DNA of 64,000 nucleotides from Vibrio rhodolitus (GCF_003350325.1 NZ_QLYZ01000004.1:49150-113149), one strand, 5' to 3'; positions 49,559-59,689 are shown, numbered from the stretch's first letter. Numbers and translations are program-made. The notes: a model not told the origin generated them from the letters alone.

Positions 49559-52326
49559 AATTCAATATCTTTTGGCCGTAGTTGAAACTCTTCGATTGAG
49601 CCGATTTCCAACCCAAGGCTTAATGGTTCGGCATCTTGGTGCGCGTTGCCTTGGGTATGCATGATCAGACGGTTAGCGGTGCGAGGTTTAAGCTCGTTAA
49701 CCACAAAGCGGATCATGTCACTGCGGGTAAGCTTTTTCAGCTCGGCAAGCACTCTCTGTCGCTGATCAAAATGCTCATCCTTGTTACCAATCGCGACCCA
49801 AAGCCTTTGTGCTCGCCCTCTGAGTGTCGTATCTGGGGTTGAGATCTGATTCCAAAGTCCGCGTTTACTGCTGTGCCATTGATACTCATTGAGCTCAAGC
49901 AACACCATATAAAAAGCATTGAGGAATTCATCAATCGAGCTGATTAAATCTATCGGTGCAGCGTTTGGTGATTGGACGTACAGCACAATCCCCGGGTGTT
50001 TATTGAGAGGCATATTGCCAGTACCCACCATGTAGCCTAATTGCTGCTTGGTGCGAATCTCATGGAAGAAGGTCGCTGACATCAGATGATTTGCTAATGA
50101 ATATAGCGCAATGTTTTTTGCCGAAGTGTCTTCACATTGGTAGTAAACCACAATTGCTGAATCTTCTTGATTACAATCCACTTCTCTTTGGAAAGTGCCA
50201 TTTTCACCTAGCATGACTAACGGGCGAAGTGCTTCTTCGTATTGCTGCCCTTGTACTCGTAACGCCTCTTTAAGGGTTTCACCTAAAGCCAGAGCATCAT
50301 CTTTTGTCCAGTCACCATAAACGAACATTTCAACATGTAGCTCGGCAAGAATGGCTTGTACGAAGCTGGCTAGCGAGTCGACTTCAATGCTTTCTAGCGC
50401 TTCAACCAGTACTGCATAAGGTGGATTGTTTGGTTGTAAGATCCCCGTCATGGCATTAAATAGTTGTGAAATAGGGCGATCTTGCGCTGAATTGCGCCAA
50501 TTTCGTAGCAATTGAGTTTTAATGGTGTTGAAGCGTTTTTCACTAAACTCGCGTTTAGCAAAGCGCGTCAAAATCATTTTCATTAACTCAGGCTGCTTTT
50601 CGGTAAAGCCAGAAACCGCCAAGGTGACCCCGCCTTGATGAGCGTATAAGTTGTACCCCATCCCGGCAATCTCTGCTTGATAGGTCTCTTTGGCGAGCGC
50701 ATCAAGAAACATTTCCACGCATAGACGAGTTTTGACAATATTAATCGGGTTGGCGACCGCGTGAGGACTATCAATGGCAACATAGACCACCCCTTTCGGC
50801 ACGCGAAACTCACTGTCTTGCAAATGCCAGAGCTTAAAGCCGGGCAAATCACTGATGATGCTCGGTACATCTTGTTGCTCAACCAGCTCTTTCGGCGTTA
50901 GGTCATAACAGATAAATGGATTGCGCTCGGGTAACTGGGCGATGATTTTTGCTGGTTGCTGGTAAAACGCTTTTTGCTCAGGGCTAATCAAGCGAACAGA
51001 ATAGGGCGTATGGTACCATTTTGCGGTTTCTTCGTAGGTTAATCCCTTAGCGATCAGCGTTACGCGCAGATTATCAGTAGTAAAGTGCTGTGAGAGCGTT
51101 TGCAGTATATCTGGCTGATATTCAGCCATTTTAAAGTCGCCGTAGATAATATCTTCGCTTTGGTAGTGCTGCATGTTGACCACGAGATGACTGGCTGCAT
51201 CGAGTGGACGGGTTGGCTCTTGGAATCTAAATGCGGATTCGAGAACGGCTTTTTTCTCAAGATAGCGCCATTCGTCCAGACCGCGAGCTTTAACAATCGC
51301 GATATAGTTAAAAACAGCTTGGATAATGTCGTCAGTGTGCTCAAGCCCCTCTTGGGTCAAGGTACAACTGATGGTGAATTCGCGGTAATTGCTGCCACTT
51401 ACGCCACCGCCTGCCGATAAAGACGTTATCCAACCCGCGTCTTTAAGTTCGAGCATTAAGCTATTCTCCCCTTCATAACCCAGTAAGTGGGCAAAATAGG
51501 AGAGGGGCTTAGTATGGTAATACTCGGCAGTGCTTGGCATTGGGAAGGCAAGGATCAACTTGCGGATCTCTTTTACTGGTTCGACATTCACCCAAATTCC
51601 GGTCGAGCGCGCGTCAGTATAAGGCTGTTCAATGGACTTGCCAGCAAGGTGATTGTTAGTGATAGCAGAGAATTTCTCGGTTGCCCAAGCTTGCATATCT
51701 GCAATGGAATGTTCACCTATCATGACCAGCGTCATCAAATCGGCTGAATATTGCTGGCTATGAAAAGCAACGATTTCATCGCGTATCGATTGACCGTTGC
51801 GATCGCCGAGCGTTTCAAGATTACCAACTGAAAATTTAGCAAAGGGGTGCAGTGGATTGATGACCTCTTTGTGCACCTGATACAGGCGACGAGAGTCATC
51901 GTTTAGCTTCATTTTATATTCTGAATCGACTGCTTGGCGCTCTTTGTCTAAGGCTTCGGCATTAAACAGAGGCGCGGTAAAAAATTGACTGAATCGCTCA
52001 AGTGCATTAGCAAACGCGTTGTTGTCTACATCGAAGAAAAAGCAGGTATGTTCGGTGCCAGTCCACGCATTATTCATACCGCCATGTTGGCTGATGTAGC
52101 TTTGAAACTCGCCGACTTTAGGGAATTTTTCGGTACCGAGAAACAGCATGTGCTCAAGATAGTGCGCCATACCTTCTCTGTCGATCGGATCGTCAAAATG
52201 ACCAACGTTGACCGCTAAAGCCGCTGCAGATTTCTGTGCACTGTCATCTTGAATCAAGAGGACCCTCAAACCATTTTCAAGAGTTAAGTACTGGTATTGA
52301 TTGGTATCGTTTGGGCTTACATGCAC
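49552..52326 (-). CDS. Insulinase-family (M16) zinc metallopeptidase
   Basis: The 924-residue protein is built of four M16 half-domains. The inverted zinc motif HYLEH is at about residues 55-59, with the third ligand Glu some 75 residues later (ERQAVDSEYK). It resembles protease III (PtrA) and insulin-degrading enzyme in length and in the late R/Y motif (NAAPIDLISSIDEFL). Unlike E. coli PtrA it has no signal peptide: MHVSPNDTNQYQYLTLENGL begins at once in the catalytic domain, so it is probably cytoplasmic. Substrates are unknown, likely small peptides. Confidence 0.9.
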   Translation of the reverse strand: MHVSPNDTNQYQYLTLENGLRVLLIQDDSAQKSAAALAVNVGHFDDPIDREGMAHYLEHMLFLGTEKFPKVGEFQSYISQHGGMNNAWTGTEHTCFFFDVDNNAFANALERFSQFFTAPLFNAEALDKERQAVDSEYKMKLNDDSRRLYQVHKEVINPLHPFAKFSVGNLETLGDRNGQSIRDEIVAFHSQQYSADLMTLVMIGEHSIADMQAWATEKFSAITNNHLAGKSIEQPYTDARSTGIWVNVEPVKEIRKLILAFPMPSTAEYYHTKPLSYFAHLLGYEGENSLMLELKDAGWITSLSAGGGVSGSNYREFTISCTLTQEGLEHTDDIIQAVFNYIAIVKARGLDEWRYLEKKAVLESAFRFQEPTRPLDAASHLVVNMQHYQSEDIIYGDFKMAEYQPDILQTLSQHFTTDNLRVTLIAKGLTYEETAKWYHTPYSVRLISPEQKAFYQQPAKIIAQLPERNPFICYDLTPKELVEQQDVPSIISDLPGFKLWHLQDSEFRVPKGVVYVAIDSPHAVANPINIVKTRLCVEMFLDALAKETYQAEIAGMGYNLYAHQGGVTLAVSGFTEKQPELMKMILTRFAKREFSEKRFNTIKTQLLRNWRNSAQDRPISQLFNAMTGILQPNNPPYAVLVEALESIEVDSLASFVQAILAELHVEMFVYGDWTKDDALALGETLKEALRVQGQQYEEALRPLVMLGENGTFQREVDCNQEDSAIVVYYQCEDTSAKNIALYSLANHLMSATFFHEIRTKQQLGYMVGTGNMPLNKHPGIVLYVQSPNAAPIDLISSIDEFLNAFYMVLLELNEYQWHSSKRGLWNQISTPDTTLRGRAQRLWVAIGNKDEHFDQRQRVLAELKKLTRSDMIRFVVNELKPRTANRLIMHTQGNAHQDAEPLSLGLEIGSIEEFQLRPKDIELG

Positions 52327-52540
52327 AGTATTTCTCCAGACCTTGAGGGTATGCTTAAGTATGAACGTGTTTAAACTGGCTGCAAACTACTATATTCAAG
52401 AATGTCTTGATATCGATAGCAACAAGTAACCACACATAGAACATCGCACGGCACATCTTGAAACAAAATGACGCTATTTACCTTTAAGATTGTTAAGAAA
52501 GTCTGAGTCTTTAGCAAGTTACTTGATATAATTATTTAGA

Positions 52541-52611
52541 TATACCCAAGTGACTTCATAGTATTAAGCGCCAAGATAAAGCGAACTATTCGGCGAGGTT
52601 GCTGGGGTATA
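52541..52611. repeat. Short palindromic intergenic element (ERIC/MITE-like)
   Basis: A 71-base element begins TATACCCAAGTGACTTC and ends GAGGTTGCTGGGGTATA, so its ends are imperfect inverted repeats with identical outer seven bases. Its look is that of a mobile miniature or ERIC-like repeat. It lies in the 341-base space between the M16 peptidase and sixA; the rest of that space (52327-52540) is AT-rich and shows no gene. Confidence 0.5.
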
Positions 52612-52667
52612 TTTTGAGCCCAAAGATCAGTGAGCCGAAGATAAGTGCTCACGCAATAGGAATAAGT

Positions 52668-53132
52668 ATGAAAATCGTGATTATGCGTCATGGCGAGGCG
52701 GAAACATTCGCACAAAGTGATGCTGAGCGAGCGCTAACCAAGTTTGGTCGTAGTGCTTCAAGAGATGTCGCGCAACGATGCACTCAAGAAGGTATCGCGC
52801 AGTTTGATAAAGTGTTAGTTAGTCCATACAAACGCGCCCAACAAACTTGGCAAGAACTAGAAGAAATCTTCGATGCCAAAGATGTTCAGCTGTGTGAAGA
52901 GATCACCCCTTACGGTGATTCAGAATCTGTGGTTGATTATCTGCAGGCGATTATAGACGTTGAGCAACTTGAATCGGTACTTCTGGTTTCGCACCTACCT
53001 TTAGTCGGTTATCTAACCGCTGATCTTGTAGTCGATATGGCACCACCTATGTTCCCAACTTCTGGTATGGTTTGCGTTGAATACAATGTCGAAAAACAGC
53101 AAGGCGAGTTGGTTTGGAGTCTTAAGCCGTAA
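52668..53132 (+). CDS. sixA: Phosphohistidine phosphatase SixA
   Basis: SixA removes phosphate from histidines, in E. coli from the nitrogen PTS protein NPr or from ArcB. The 154-residue protein has the RHG motif at residues 7-9 (IVIMRHGEAE) and the later active-site VSHLPLVGYL. ATG 52668 fits the family start; the frame is open upstream to 52599 without conservation. It is 111 bases ahead of flhA, with a sigma-54 site in between, so it is not part of the flagellar operon. Confidence 0.93.
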   Translation: MKIVIMRHGEAETFAQSDAERALTKFGRSASRDVAQRCTQEGIAQFDKVLVSPYKRAQQTWQELEEIFDAKDVQLCEEITPYGDSESVVDYLQAIIDVEQLESVLLVSHLPLVGYLTADLVVDMAPPMFPTSGMVCVEYNVEKQQGELVWSLKP

Positions 53133-53171
53133 CATTTCGTCTCAAAAGCGACAACTATTTGACTTTTTTGG

Positions 53172-53187
53172 TGGACTAATCTTTGCA
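53172..53187 (+). promoter_or_regulatory. Sigma-54 (RpoN) promoter for the flhA operon
   Basis: TGGACTAATCTTTGCA has GG (53173-53174) and GC (53185-53186) exactly ten bases apart and fits TGGCAC-N5-TTGCA at the key positions. It lies about 57 bases before the flhA ATG. RpoN control of flhA is known in Vibrio; here it is inferred. Confidence 0.72.
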
Positions 53188-53243
53188 TAAGTGGCTAACT
53201 ACCTGTGCAAACAAGACAATTTAGTTGTATCAGCCTCTGATTT

Positions 53244-55340
53244 ATGAAGTTTACTCTACCATTTACGGACAAATTACCTCCGTTACCTAAGCGAGCAATG
53301 CCAGCGATTGGCGCCCCAGTGATGGTTTTGGCGACCTTAGCGATGGTCGTACTGCCGATGCCGGCGTTTTTGCTCGACTTGTTCTTCACCTTTAACATTG
53401 CTCTGTCGTTGGTGGTGTTATTGGTGACGGTTTACACTCGGCGTCCGCTCGATTTCGCAGCTTTCCCAACGGTACTTCTAATCGCGACCTTACTTCGTTT
53501 AGCCTTGAACGTGGCTTCGACGCGTGTGGTTTTGCTTTATGGTCACGAAGGTCCGGGTGCGGCAGGTAACGTAATCGAAGCATTCGGTAACGTAGTGATA
53601 GGTGGTAACTACGCAGTTGGTTTCGTGGTCTTCATTATCCTGATGATCATTAACTTTATGGTTGTGACCAAAGGTGCAGGACGTATTTCGGAAGTAAGTG
53701 CCCGCTTTACCTTAGATGCTTTGCCAGGTAAGCAAATGGCGATCGATGCCGACTTGAATGCGGGTTTGATCGATCAAGACCAAGCGCGAACTCGTCGTCA
53801 AGAAGTGACCAAAGAAGCGGATTTCTACGGTTCGATGGACGGTGCGTCAAAGTTTGTTAAAGGCGATGCTATCGCCGGTATTCTGATCCTATTTATCAAC
53901 ATCATCGGTGGTCTATCCATCGGTATGGCGCAGTATGGTCTTGGCTTTGCTGAGGCAATGCAAATCTATACGCTACTGACGATCGGTGACGGTCTGGTTG
54001 CGCAAATCCCTTCTCTACTCTTGTCTATTGGCGCTGCGATCATGGTAACGCGTCAAAACACCGATGAAGACATGGGACAACAGGTTGTTTTCCAGCTGTT
54101 CGATAACCCTAAAGCCTTGATGATTACCGCAGGCATTTTGTTTGTGATGGGTATCGTGCCTGGCATGCCACATTTTGCTTTCTTGCTATTAGCAGCAATG
54201 GCAGGTGCGGGCGCCTACTGGATGACTCGCAAGAACAAGCGAAAAGAGGAAGAGAAAACCAACCTTCCAGCGACTACAGCTACCGAGCCTACCACGCCTA
54301 AAGAGCTCTCTTGGGATGATGTACAACCGGTTGATATTATTGGTCTTGAGGTGGGTTATCGTTTGATCCCGCTGGTGGATCGCGATCAAGGTGGTGAGTT
54401 ACTAGAGCGAGTTAAAGGCGTACGTAAAAAGCTATCCCAAGATTTTGGTTTTCTTATCCCTGCGGTGCATATCCGCGACAACCTTGAATTAACACCAAAT
54501 AGCTATCGCATCACCTTAATGGGCGTGGCGGTCGGTGAAGCTGAAATCAGACCGGACCAAGAGTTGGCAATCAACCCAGGTCAAGTTTATGGCGTGATTG
54601 AAGGTGAGCCAACCATCGACCCTGCCTTTGGTTTGGAAGCGGTTTGGATTCGCGAAGAGCAGCGTGAGCATGCGCAGGCACTGGGTTACACCGTTGTTGA
54701 TTCCTCAACCGTACTGGCAACACATTTAAGCCAACTGTTGACCAACAACGCGTCGCAATTGATTGGTCATGAAGAAGTACAGAACCTGTTGGAAATGCTT
54801 GGACGTAGCACGCCTAAATTGGTGGAGAGCTTTGTCCCTGACCAATTACAACTTGGTGTGGTGGTGAAAGTTCTGCAGAACCTGCTCAATGAGGCTGTGC
54901 CAATTCGAGATATTCGCACCATAGTTCAAACTCTGTCCGAGTATTCGTCAAAGAGTCAAGAACCTGACATTCTCACTGCGGCCGTTCGCATCTCGCTTAA
55001 GCGACTAATTGTTCAAGAAATCAATGGCATAGAGCCTGAGTTGCCAGTGATTACTCTGATTCCTGAATTGGAACAAATCTTGCATCAAACAATGCAAGCT
55101 TCTGGAGGGGAATCTGCTGGTATCGAACCGGGTCTAGCAGAGCGCTTACAAATGTCTCTGAGCCAAGCGACTCAAGAGCAAGAACTGAAAGGTGAACCGG
55201 CAGTGCTGCTGACATCCGGTGTATTGCGTTCTACCCTCGCGAAATTTGTTAAGAACACTATCCCATCGCTACGCGTGCTCTCTTATCAAGAGATCCCGGA
55301 TGAGAAACAAATCCGCATTGTACAGGCGGTGGGAAATTAA
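53244..55340 (+). CDS. flhA: Flagellar export protein FlhA
   Basis: FlhA is the large ion-coupled export gate protein whose cytoplasmic ring receives cargo. The 698-residue protein has eight membrane segments in its first 330 residues with the FHIPEP-type loop (AGRISEVSARFTLDALPGKQ, MAIDADLNAGLI) and a cytoplasmic domain with LIPLVDRDQGGELLERVKGVR and QVYGVIEGEPTIDPAFGLEA. It opens the second flagellar/chemotaxis operon. Confidence 0.97.
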   Translation: MKFTLPFTDKLPPLPKRAMPAIGAPVMVLATLAMVVLPMPAFLLDLFFTFNIALSLVVLLVTVYTRRPLDFAAFPTVLLIATLLRLALNVASTRVVLLYGHEGPGAAGNVIEAFGNVVIGGNYAVGFVVFIILMIINFMVVTKGAGRISEVSARFTLDALPGKQMAIDADLNAGLIDQDQARTRRQEVTKEADFYGSMDGASKFVKGDAIAGILILFINIIGGLSIGMAQYGLGFAEAMQIYTLLTIGDGLVAQIPSLLLSIGAAIMVTRQNTDEDMGQQVVFQLFDNPKALMITAGILFVMGIVPGMPHFAFLLLAAMAGAGAYWMTRKNKRKEEEKTNLPATTATEPTTPKELSWDDVQPVDIIGLEVGYRLIPLVDRDQGGELLERVKGVRKKLSQDFGFLIPAVHIRDNLELTPNSYRITLMGVAVGEAEIRPDQELAINPGQVYGVIEGEPTIDPAFGLEAVWIREEQREHAQALGYTVVDSSTVLATHLSQLLTNNASQLIGHEEVQNLLEMLGRSTPKLVESFVPDQLQLGVVVKVLQNLLNEAVPIRDIRTIVQTLSEYSSKSQEPDILTAAVRISLKRLIVQEINGIEPELPVITLIPELEQILHQTMQASGGESAGIEPGLAERLQMSLSQATQEQELKGEPAVLLTSGVLRSTLAKFVKNTIPSLRVLSYQEIPDEKQIRIVQAVGN

Positions 55341-55388
55341 ATTCTGTTACTAACCCATTCTGTTACTAACAAATAACGGATATCAATT

Positions 55389-56873
55389 TTGAAAATTAAA
55401 CGATTTTTTGCCAAGGACATGCGAACAGCTCTACTTCAAGTGAAGGAAGAGTTAGGTTCTGACGCTGTAATCATGTCGAACAAAAAAGTCGCTGGTGGAG
55501 TTGAAATTGTTGCGGCAGTAGACGGAGAGTCAGCAACTGCAAGAGTCAATGGTGGTTACAGTTCGCATCCTAGAACAATGCCGACCCAAGTGTCGCCAAG
55601 TTTGGAAGCTCGTGCCGAGACTCGCGCACTCGACGATGATCGTGTCAGTTTAAACAGCAGTGCAGAAGCGGGTCGTTCGATGACCAAGCGTTTTGCCAGT
55701 ATGTTGAAGCAATACAGCAACACTCGCCCTGGCTATGATGATGTACCAGAGAAAGGGGAGGCGGATGACTCGCTAACTGCTCTTCTCAAGCGTCAATCTA
55801 GCCATCGTGCGCAAAACAGCGATATTAAGCTCAAAGAAGATTCACCTCTTGCGCGCTTAATTGCCGAAGACCGTCGCCTTGAAAGACCTAAGCCTCAGCT
55901 AGACCCTTCTCGCTACGAGCGTAATAGTTCGCCACGTGAAGCGGCAGTCTCCAATGAAGACTTGACCGATATGCGTGAGGAAATGACCTCTATTCGCCGT
56001 CTGCTTGAGCATCAAGTCTCTGGGCTTATGTGGCAAGAAGTGGAACGTCGTGAACCGCTGCGCGCCATGTTGATTAAGCGTCTTGAGCGTATGGGCTTAT
56101 CACTGGAGCTTGCCGATCAGCTTGCTTGTTACATTCCAGAAGACACCCCACCGAAGAAAGCGTGGCGAGCACTGCTGGGCTTAGTCGCTGATCAAATCCC
56201 AATTTCTAAGCAAGACATCTTAAAGCGTGGCGGTATTGTTGCGCTGCTTGGTCCGACTGGTGTGGGTAAAACTACCACTGTGGCTAAGTTAGCAGCTCGA
56301 GCTGCGATGGAGTTTGGTTCTGACAATGTGGCCTTAGTGACCACCGATACCTATCGTATCGGTGCTCATGAACAGTTGGCTATTTACGGACGAATTATGG
56401 GATGCCCGGTAAAAGTCGCTAAAGATTCCAAAGAGTTAGCCGATGTAATATATCAGCTACGCCATCGTCGTCTTGTGTTGGTTGATACTGCAGGTATGGG
56501 GCAGCGAGACGTTCGTCTTTCAGAGCAGCTTGATACTCTGATGCAAGATAGCGGTGAGATGATTCACAGCTACTTGGTATTACCTGCAACCGCACAGAGA
56601 AAAGTGCTGCAAGAGACTATTGACCACTTTAAACGCATTCCTCTTTCTGGCTGTATCTTGACCAAATTAGATGAGTCACTAAGCCTTGGAGAGTTCGTCA
56701 GCGTAGTAGTGCAAAATGCATTACCAGTGGCTTACATCGCGAATGGACAACGCGTACCCGAAGATATCGTTATTGCTCAGCCAAAATACATGGTGGCTAA
56801 AGCAAATGACTTACTTGAGAAATCGGCGGACGATGAACCGCACTATTGGAATAGTGAAGTAGAGAGGTTCTAG
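55389..56873 (+). CDS. flhF: Flagellar placement GTPase FlhF
   Basis: FlhF is an SRP-type GTPase that sets the polar site of flagellum assembly. The 494-residue protein begins MKIKRFFAKDMRTALLQVKEELGSD in part (MKIKRFFAKDMRTAL), has a basic and flexible B/N region, and a G domain with G1 GPTGVGKTTTVAKLA (about 286-300), DTYRIGAHEQL and DTAGMGQRD. It starts with TTG 55389, eight bases after ACGGA. flhG follows directly. Confidence 0.96.
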   Translation: MKIKRFFAKDMRTALLQVKEELGSDAVIMSNKKVAGGVEIVAAVDGESATARVNGGYSSHPRTMPTQVSPSLEARAETRALDDDRVSLNSSAEAGRSMTKRFASMLKQYSNTRPGYDDVPEKGEADDSLTALLKRQSSHRAQNSDIKLKEDSPLARLIAEDRRLERPKPQLDPSRYERNSSPREAAVSNEDLTDMREEMTSIRRLLEHQVSGLMWQEVERREPLRAMLIKRLERMGLSLELADQLACYIPEDTPPKKAWRALLGLVADQIPISKQDILKRGGIVALLGPTGVGKTTTVAKLAARAAMEFGSDNVALVTTDTYRIGAHEQLAIYGRIMGCPVKVAKDSKELADVIYQLRHRRLVLVDTAGMGQRDVRLSEQLDTLMQDSGEMIHSYLVLPATAQRKVLQETIDHFKRIPLSGCILTKLDESLSLGEFVSVVVQNALPVAYIANGQRVPEDIVIAQPKYMVAKANDLLEKSADDEPHYWNSEVERF

Positions 56874-56879
56874 GCGGCG

Positions 56880-57770
56880 ATGATGACAGAGAATATGATA
56901 CAAGACCAAGCTAGCGGATTGCGCCGCTTAACTCAACCATCACTAACCAAGGTTATTTCTGTAACTGGCGGTAAAGGTGGTGTGGGTAAATCTAACGTCA
57001 CTCTCGGGTTGGCAATCTGTATGGCTCGCCAAGGCAAGAAAGTCATGGTTTTAGACGCTGATTTGGGTCTAGCTAATGTCGATGTCATGCTTGGCATTCG
57101 ACCAAAGCGTAACCTTGGCCACGTCCTCGCGGGTGAGTGCGATCTGGCGGATGCGATTGTGGAAGGTCCGCACGGCATCAGAATTATTCCAGCGACTTCT
57201 GGCACCCAGTCAATGACGGAGCTTAGCCACGCACAACACGTCGGTCTTATTCGTGCGTTTGGTAGTCTAGAAGATGAAATGGACGTGCTGCTGATTGATA
57301 CCGCAGCTGGTATTTCAGACATGGTGATCAGCTTTTCTCGCGCAGCACAAGATGTGGTTGTGGTGGTGTGTGATGAGCCAACATCGATTACCGATGCTTA
57401 TGCGCTGATCAAACTGTTGAGTAAAGAGCATCAAGTTCAACGCTTTAAAATTGTTGCCAACATGGTCAGAAGCTACCGTGAAGGGCGAGAATTGTTTGCA
57501 AAGTTGACCTTAGTCACAGAGAGATTCTTGAATGTGAGCCTTGAGCTCGTCGCTTGTATCCCTTTAGATGATAAAGTGCGTCAAGCAGTGAAAAAACAAA
57601 AGATTGTCGTTGATGCGTTTCCGCGCTCACCTGCCGCACTGGCTTTGGGTTCATTGGCGAACAAAGCACTGACTTGGCCAATACCAAAGACCCCAAGTGG
57701 GCACTTAGAGTTTTTTGTTGAACGTTTGCTCAACCGACCACAACCATTAGAGGAACCATTTGGTGAATAA
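56880..57770 (+). CDS. flhG: Flagellar number regulator FlhG (MinD-like ATPase)
   Basis: FlhG limits flagella to one by opposing FlhF and FlrA; in Vibrio its polar placement depends on HubP. The 296-residue protein has the N-terminal DQASGLRRL motif that activates FlhF, the deviant Walker A KGGVGKS (about 32-38) and DADLGLANVDVMLGI. ATG 56880 and ATG 56883 are adjacent possible starts. Its end overlaps the fliA start by a few bases. Confidence 0.96.
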   Translation: MMTENMIQDQASGLRRLTQPSLTKVISVTGGKGGVGKSNVTLGLAICMARQGKKVMVLDADLGLANVDVMLGIRPKRNLGHVLAGECDLADAIVEGPHGIRIIPATSGTQSMTELSHAQHVGLIRAFGSLEDEMDVLLIDTAAGISDMVISFSRAAQDVVVVVCDEPTSITDAYALIKLLSKEHQVQRFKIVANMVRSYREGRELFAKLTLVTERFLNVSLELVACIPLDDKVRQAVKKQKIVVDAFPRSPAALALGSLANKALTWPIPKTPSGHLEFFVERLLNRPQPLEEPFGE

Positions 57771-58497
57771 GGCGTTGACCTATGACCAATACGGAAATCA
57801 CAACAGCCAAAGAGAATTTTTAGAAAAATATTCGGTGCTGGTGAAACGTATTGCTCACCACCTGCTGGGACGATTACCAGCGAGTGTTCAGGTCGAGGAT
57901 CTTATCCAAGCGGGAATGATTGGTCTTCTCGAAGCGCAAAAGAACTATGATGGCAGCAAGGGTGCAAGTTTTGAGACCTATGCTGGAATACGGATTCGTG
58001 GCGCTATGCTTGACGACATTCGTCGTGGAGACTGGGTACCACGTTCAGTTCACAAACATAGCCGTGAATTCAATCAGGCGATAGCGATTCTTGAAGGGCA
58101 ATTGAATCGAGATCCTACGGATGCAGAAGTAGCAAATTACGTAGGCATGTCGTTAGAGCAATATCATTCGGTTCTAACTGACATCAACTGTTCTCGTTTG
58201 GTAGGGATCGAAGACCTCGGTGTTTCTGAGGATGTCATTACTTCTGAAGATACCGATGAAGAAAATACACCTTTTCAAGGTGTTGCGGATGAATATTTTA
58301 GAAAAGCTTTGGTAGAATCGATAAAATCTCTACCAGAGCGTGAAGCTTTGGTGCTTTCTCTTTATTACGATGAAGAGTTAAACCTTAAAGAAATCGGTGA
58401 AGTAATTGGAGTTAGCGAATCACGCGTTAGCCAAATATTGAGCCAATCGATGCAACGTTTGCGCACCAAATTGAGTGCGTGGACAAACAATGACTAG
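57763..58497 (+). CDS. fliA: Flagellar sigma factor FliA (sigma-28)
   Basis: FliA directs transcription of late flagellar and chemotaxis genes. The 244-residue protein has regions 2 (VEDLIQAGMIGLLEAQKNYD, RIRGAMLDDIRRGDWVPRSV) and 4 (LPEREALVLSLYYDEELNLK, ESRVSQILSQSM). GTG 57763 is chosen, seven bases after AGGAA; a TTG at 57760 is one codon upstream. It overlaps flhG by eight bases. Confidence 0.96.
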   Translation: MNKALTYDQYGNHNSQREFLEKYSVLVKRIAHHLLGRLPASVQVEDLIQAGMIGLLEAQKNYDGSKGASFETYAGIRIRGAMLDDIRRGDWVPRSVHKHSREFNQAIAILEGQLNRDPTDAEVANYVGMSLEQYHSVLTDINCSRLVGIEDLGVSEDVITSEDTDEENTPFQGVADEYFRKALVESIKSLPEREALVLSLYYDEELNLKEIGEVIGVSESRVSQILSQSMQRLRTKLSAWTNND

Positions 58498-58530
58498 AAA
58501 TCACTGACATCATAATCAGTGGAGGCAATT

Positions 58531-58911
58531 TTGAATAAAAACATGAAAATCTTGATTGTTGACGACTTCTCAACAATGCGCCGTATCGTTAAAAACCTAC
58601 TTCGTGATTTGGGTTTTAATAACACCCAAGAAGCGGACGACGGTTTAACAGCATTGCCTATGCTCAAGAAGGGCGATTTCGACTTTGTTGTTACTGACTG
58701 GAACATGCCAGGCATGCAAGGTATCGACTTGTTAAAGCATATCCGTGCAGACCAAGAGCTGAAGCACCTTCCAGTGCTGATGATCACGGCAGAAGCAAAA
58801 CGCGAACAAATCATTGAGGCTGCTCAAGCCGGTGTAAATGGTTACATTGTTAAGCCATTTACAGCAGCAACGCTAAAAGAAAAACTAGATAAGATCTTTG
58901 AGCGTTTATAG
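58531..58911 (+). CDS. cheY: Chemotaxis response regulator CheY
   Basis: CheY carries the phosphoryl signal from CheA to FliM. The 126-residue receiver has the acidic pair in [12 protein letters not shown], the phosphorylation site in VVTDWNMPG (about Asp56), Thr in MITAEAKRE and Lys in IVKPF. The start is TTG 58531, five bases after a strong GGAGG; GTG 58519 and ATG 58543 are alternatives. It overlaps cheZ. Confidence 0.97.
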   Translation: MNKNMKILIVDDFSTMRRIVKNLLRDLGFNNTQEADDGLTALPMLKKGDFDFVVTDWNMPGMQGIDLLKHIRADQELKHLPVLMITAEAKREQIIEAAQAGVNGYIVKPFTAATLKEKLDKIFERL

Positions 58912-59680
58912 TCAAAAAACTGACTATGTTGAATTGGGCGAACAAGGCCATTTAGGAATGATTTCATTAGAACAAGCCAAACAACTCGTTGAGCTTTTGG
59001 AAGATGGTAAACAGCAAGACGCAGACGATTTAGTTAAACGCGCTTACGACATACCAAGCGAACCAATGCTGCAAGAAATTGGAGAACTGACTCGCGACCT
59101 GCACGAATCAATCAAGCAATTTCATCTTGATGAACGAATTTCACAGCTTGCCAATGACGAAATCCCTGACGCGAGGGATCGCCTTAAATACGTTATTGAA
59201 AAGACTGAAGTTGCAGCAAACCAAACGATGGATGCAGTCGATCGCTGTATGCCAATCGCCGATAGCCTCCACGATGGCTTACTCCAAGTAAGACCTCAGT
59301 GGAACGAGTTAATGCACGGCAAAATAGACCTAACTGAGTTTAAAGCGCTTTGTCACCGTATCGATGATTTACTAGGTCAGGTGGAAGGTAATAGCAGCGA
59401 ACTACGCAGCTTACTGACTGACATTTTAATGGCGCAAGGTTTCCAAGATCTTACCGGACAAATCATTGGACGTGTTATTGAGCTAGTTAACGAAGTTGAA
59501 ATGCGACTCGTTGATATTCTTACAGTTTTTGGTCAAAATCAGTTGGACGAAGGTATATCCAATAACAAGAAAAAAGCATCAACCGAAGCGGAAGGACCAA
59601 TCCTTAACGCCATTGAAAGGGATGATGCTGTTTCATCGCAAGACGAAGTCGACGACTTACTCTCCAGTCTTGGGTTTTAG
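58898..59680 (+). CDS. cheZ: CheY-P phosphatase CheZ
   Basis: CheZ speeds dephosphorylation of CheY. The 260-residue protein is a long helical hairpin with the catalytic glutamine in [15 protein letters not shown] and the C-terminal CheY-binding peptide [15 protein letters not shown] 58898 overlaps cheY by 14 bases; ATG 58958 ([13 protein letters not shown]) is a credible later start that keeps all conserved parts. It ends ten bases before cheA. Confidence 0.94.
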   Translation: MSVYSQKTDYVELGEQGHLGMISLEQAKQLVELLEDGKQQDADDLVKRAYDIPSEPMLQEIGELTRDLHESIKQFHLDERISQLANDEIPDARDRLKYVIEKTEVAANQTMDAVDRCMPIADSLHDGLLQVRPQWNELMHGKIDLTEFKALCHRIDDLLGQVEGNSSELRSLLTDILMAQGFQDLTGQIIGRVIELVNEVEMRLVDILTVFGQNQLDEGISNNKKKASTEAEGPILNAIERDDAVSSQDEVDDLLSSLGF

Positions 59681-59689
59681 AGGTAACTT

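Noticed and set aside
57760..57762. TTG start for fliA one codon before the chosen GTG
   Set aside because: Spacing to AGGAA is only four bases; GTG 57763 is better placed.
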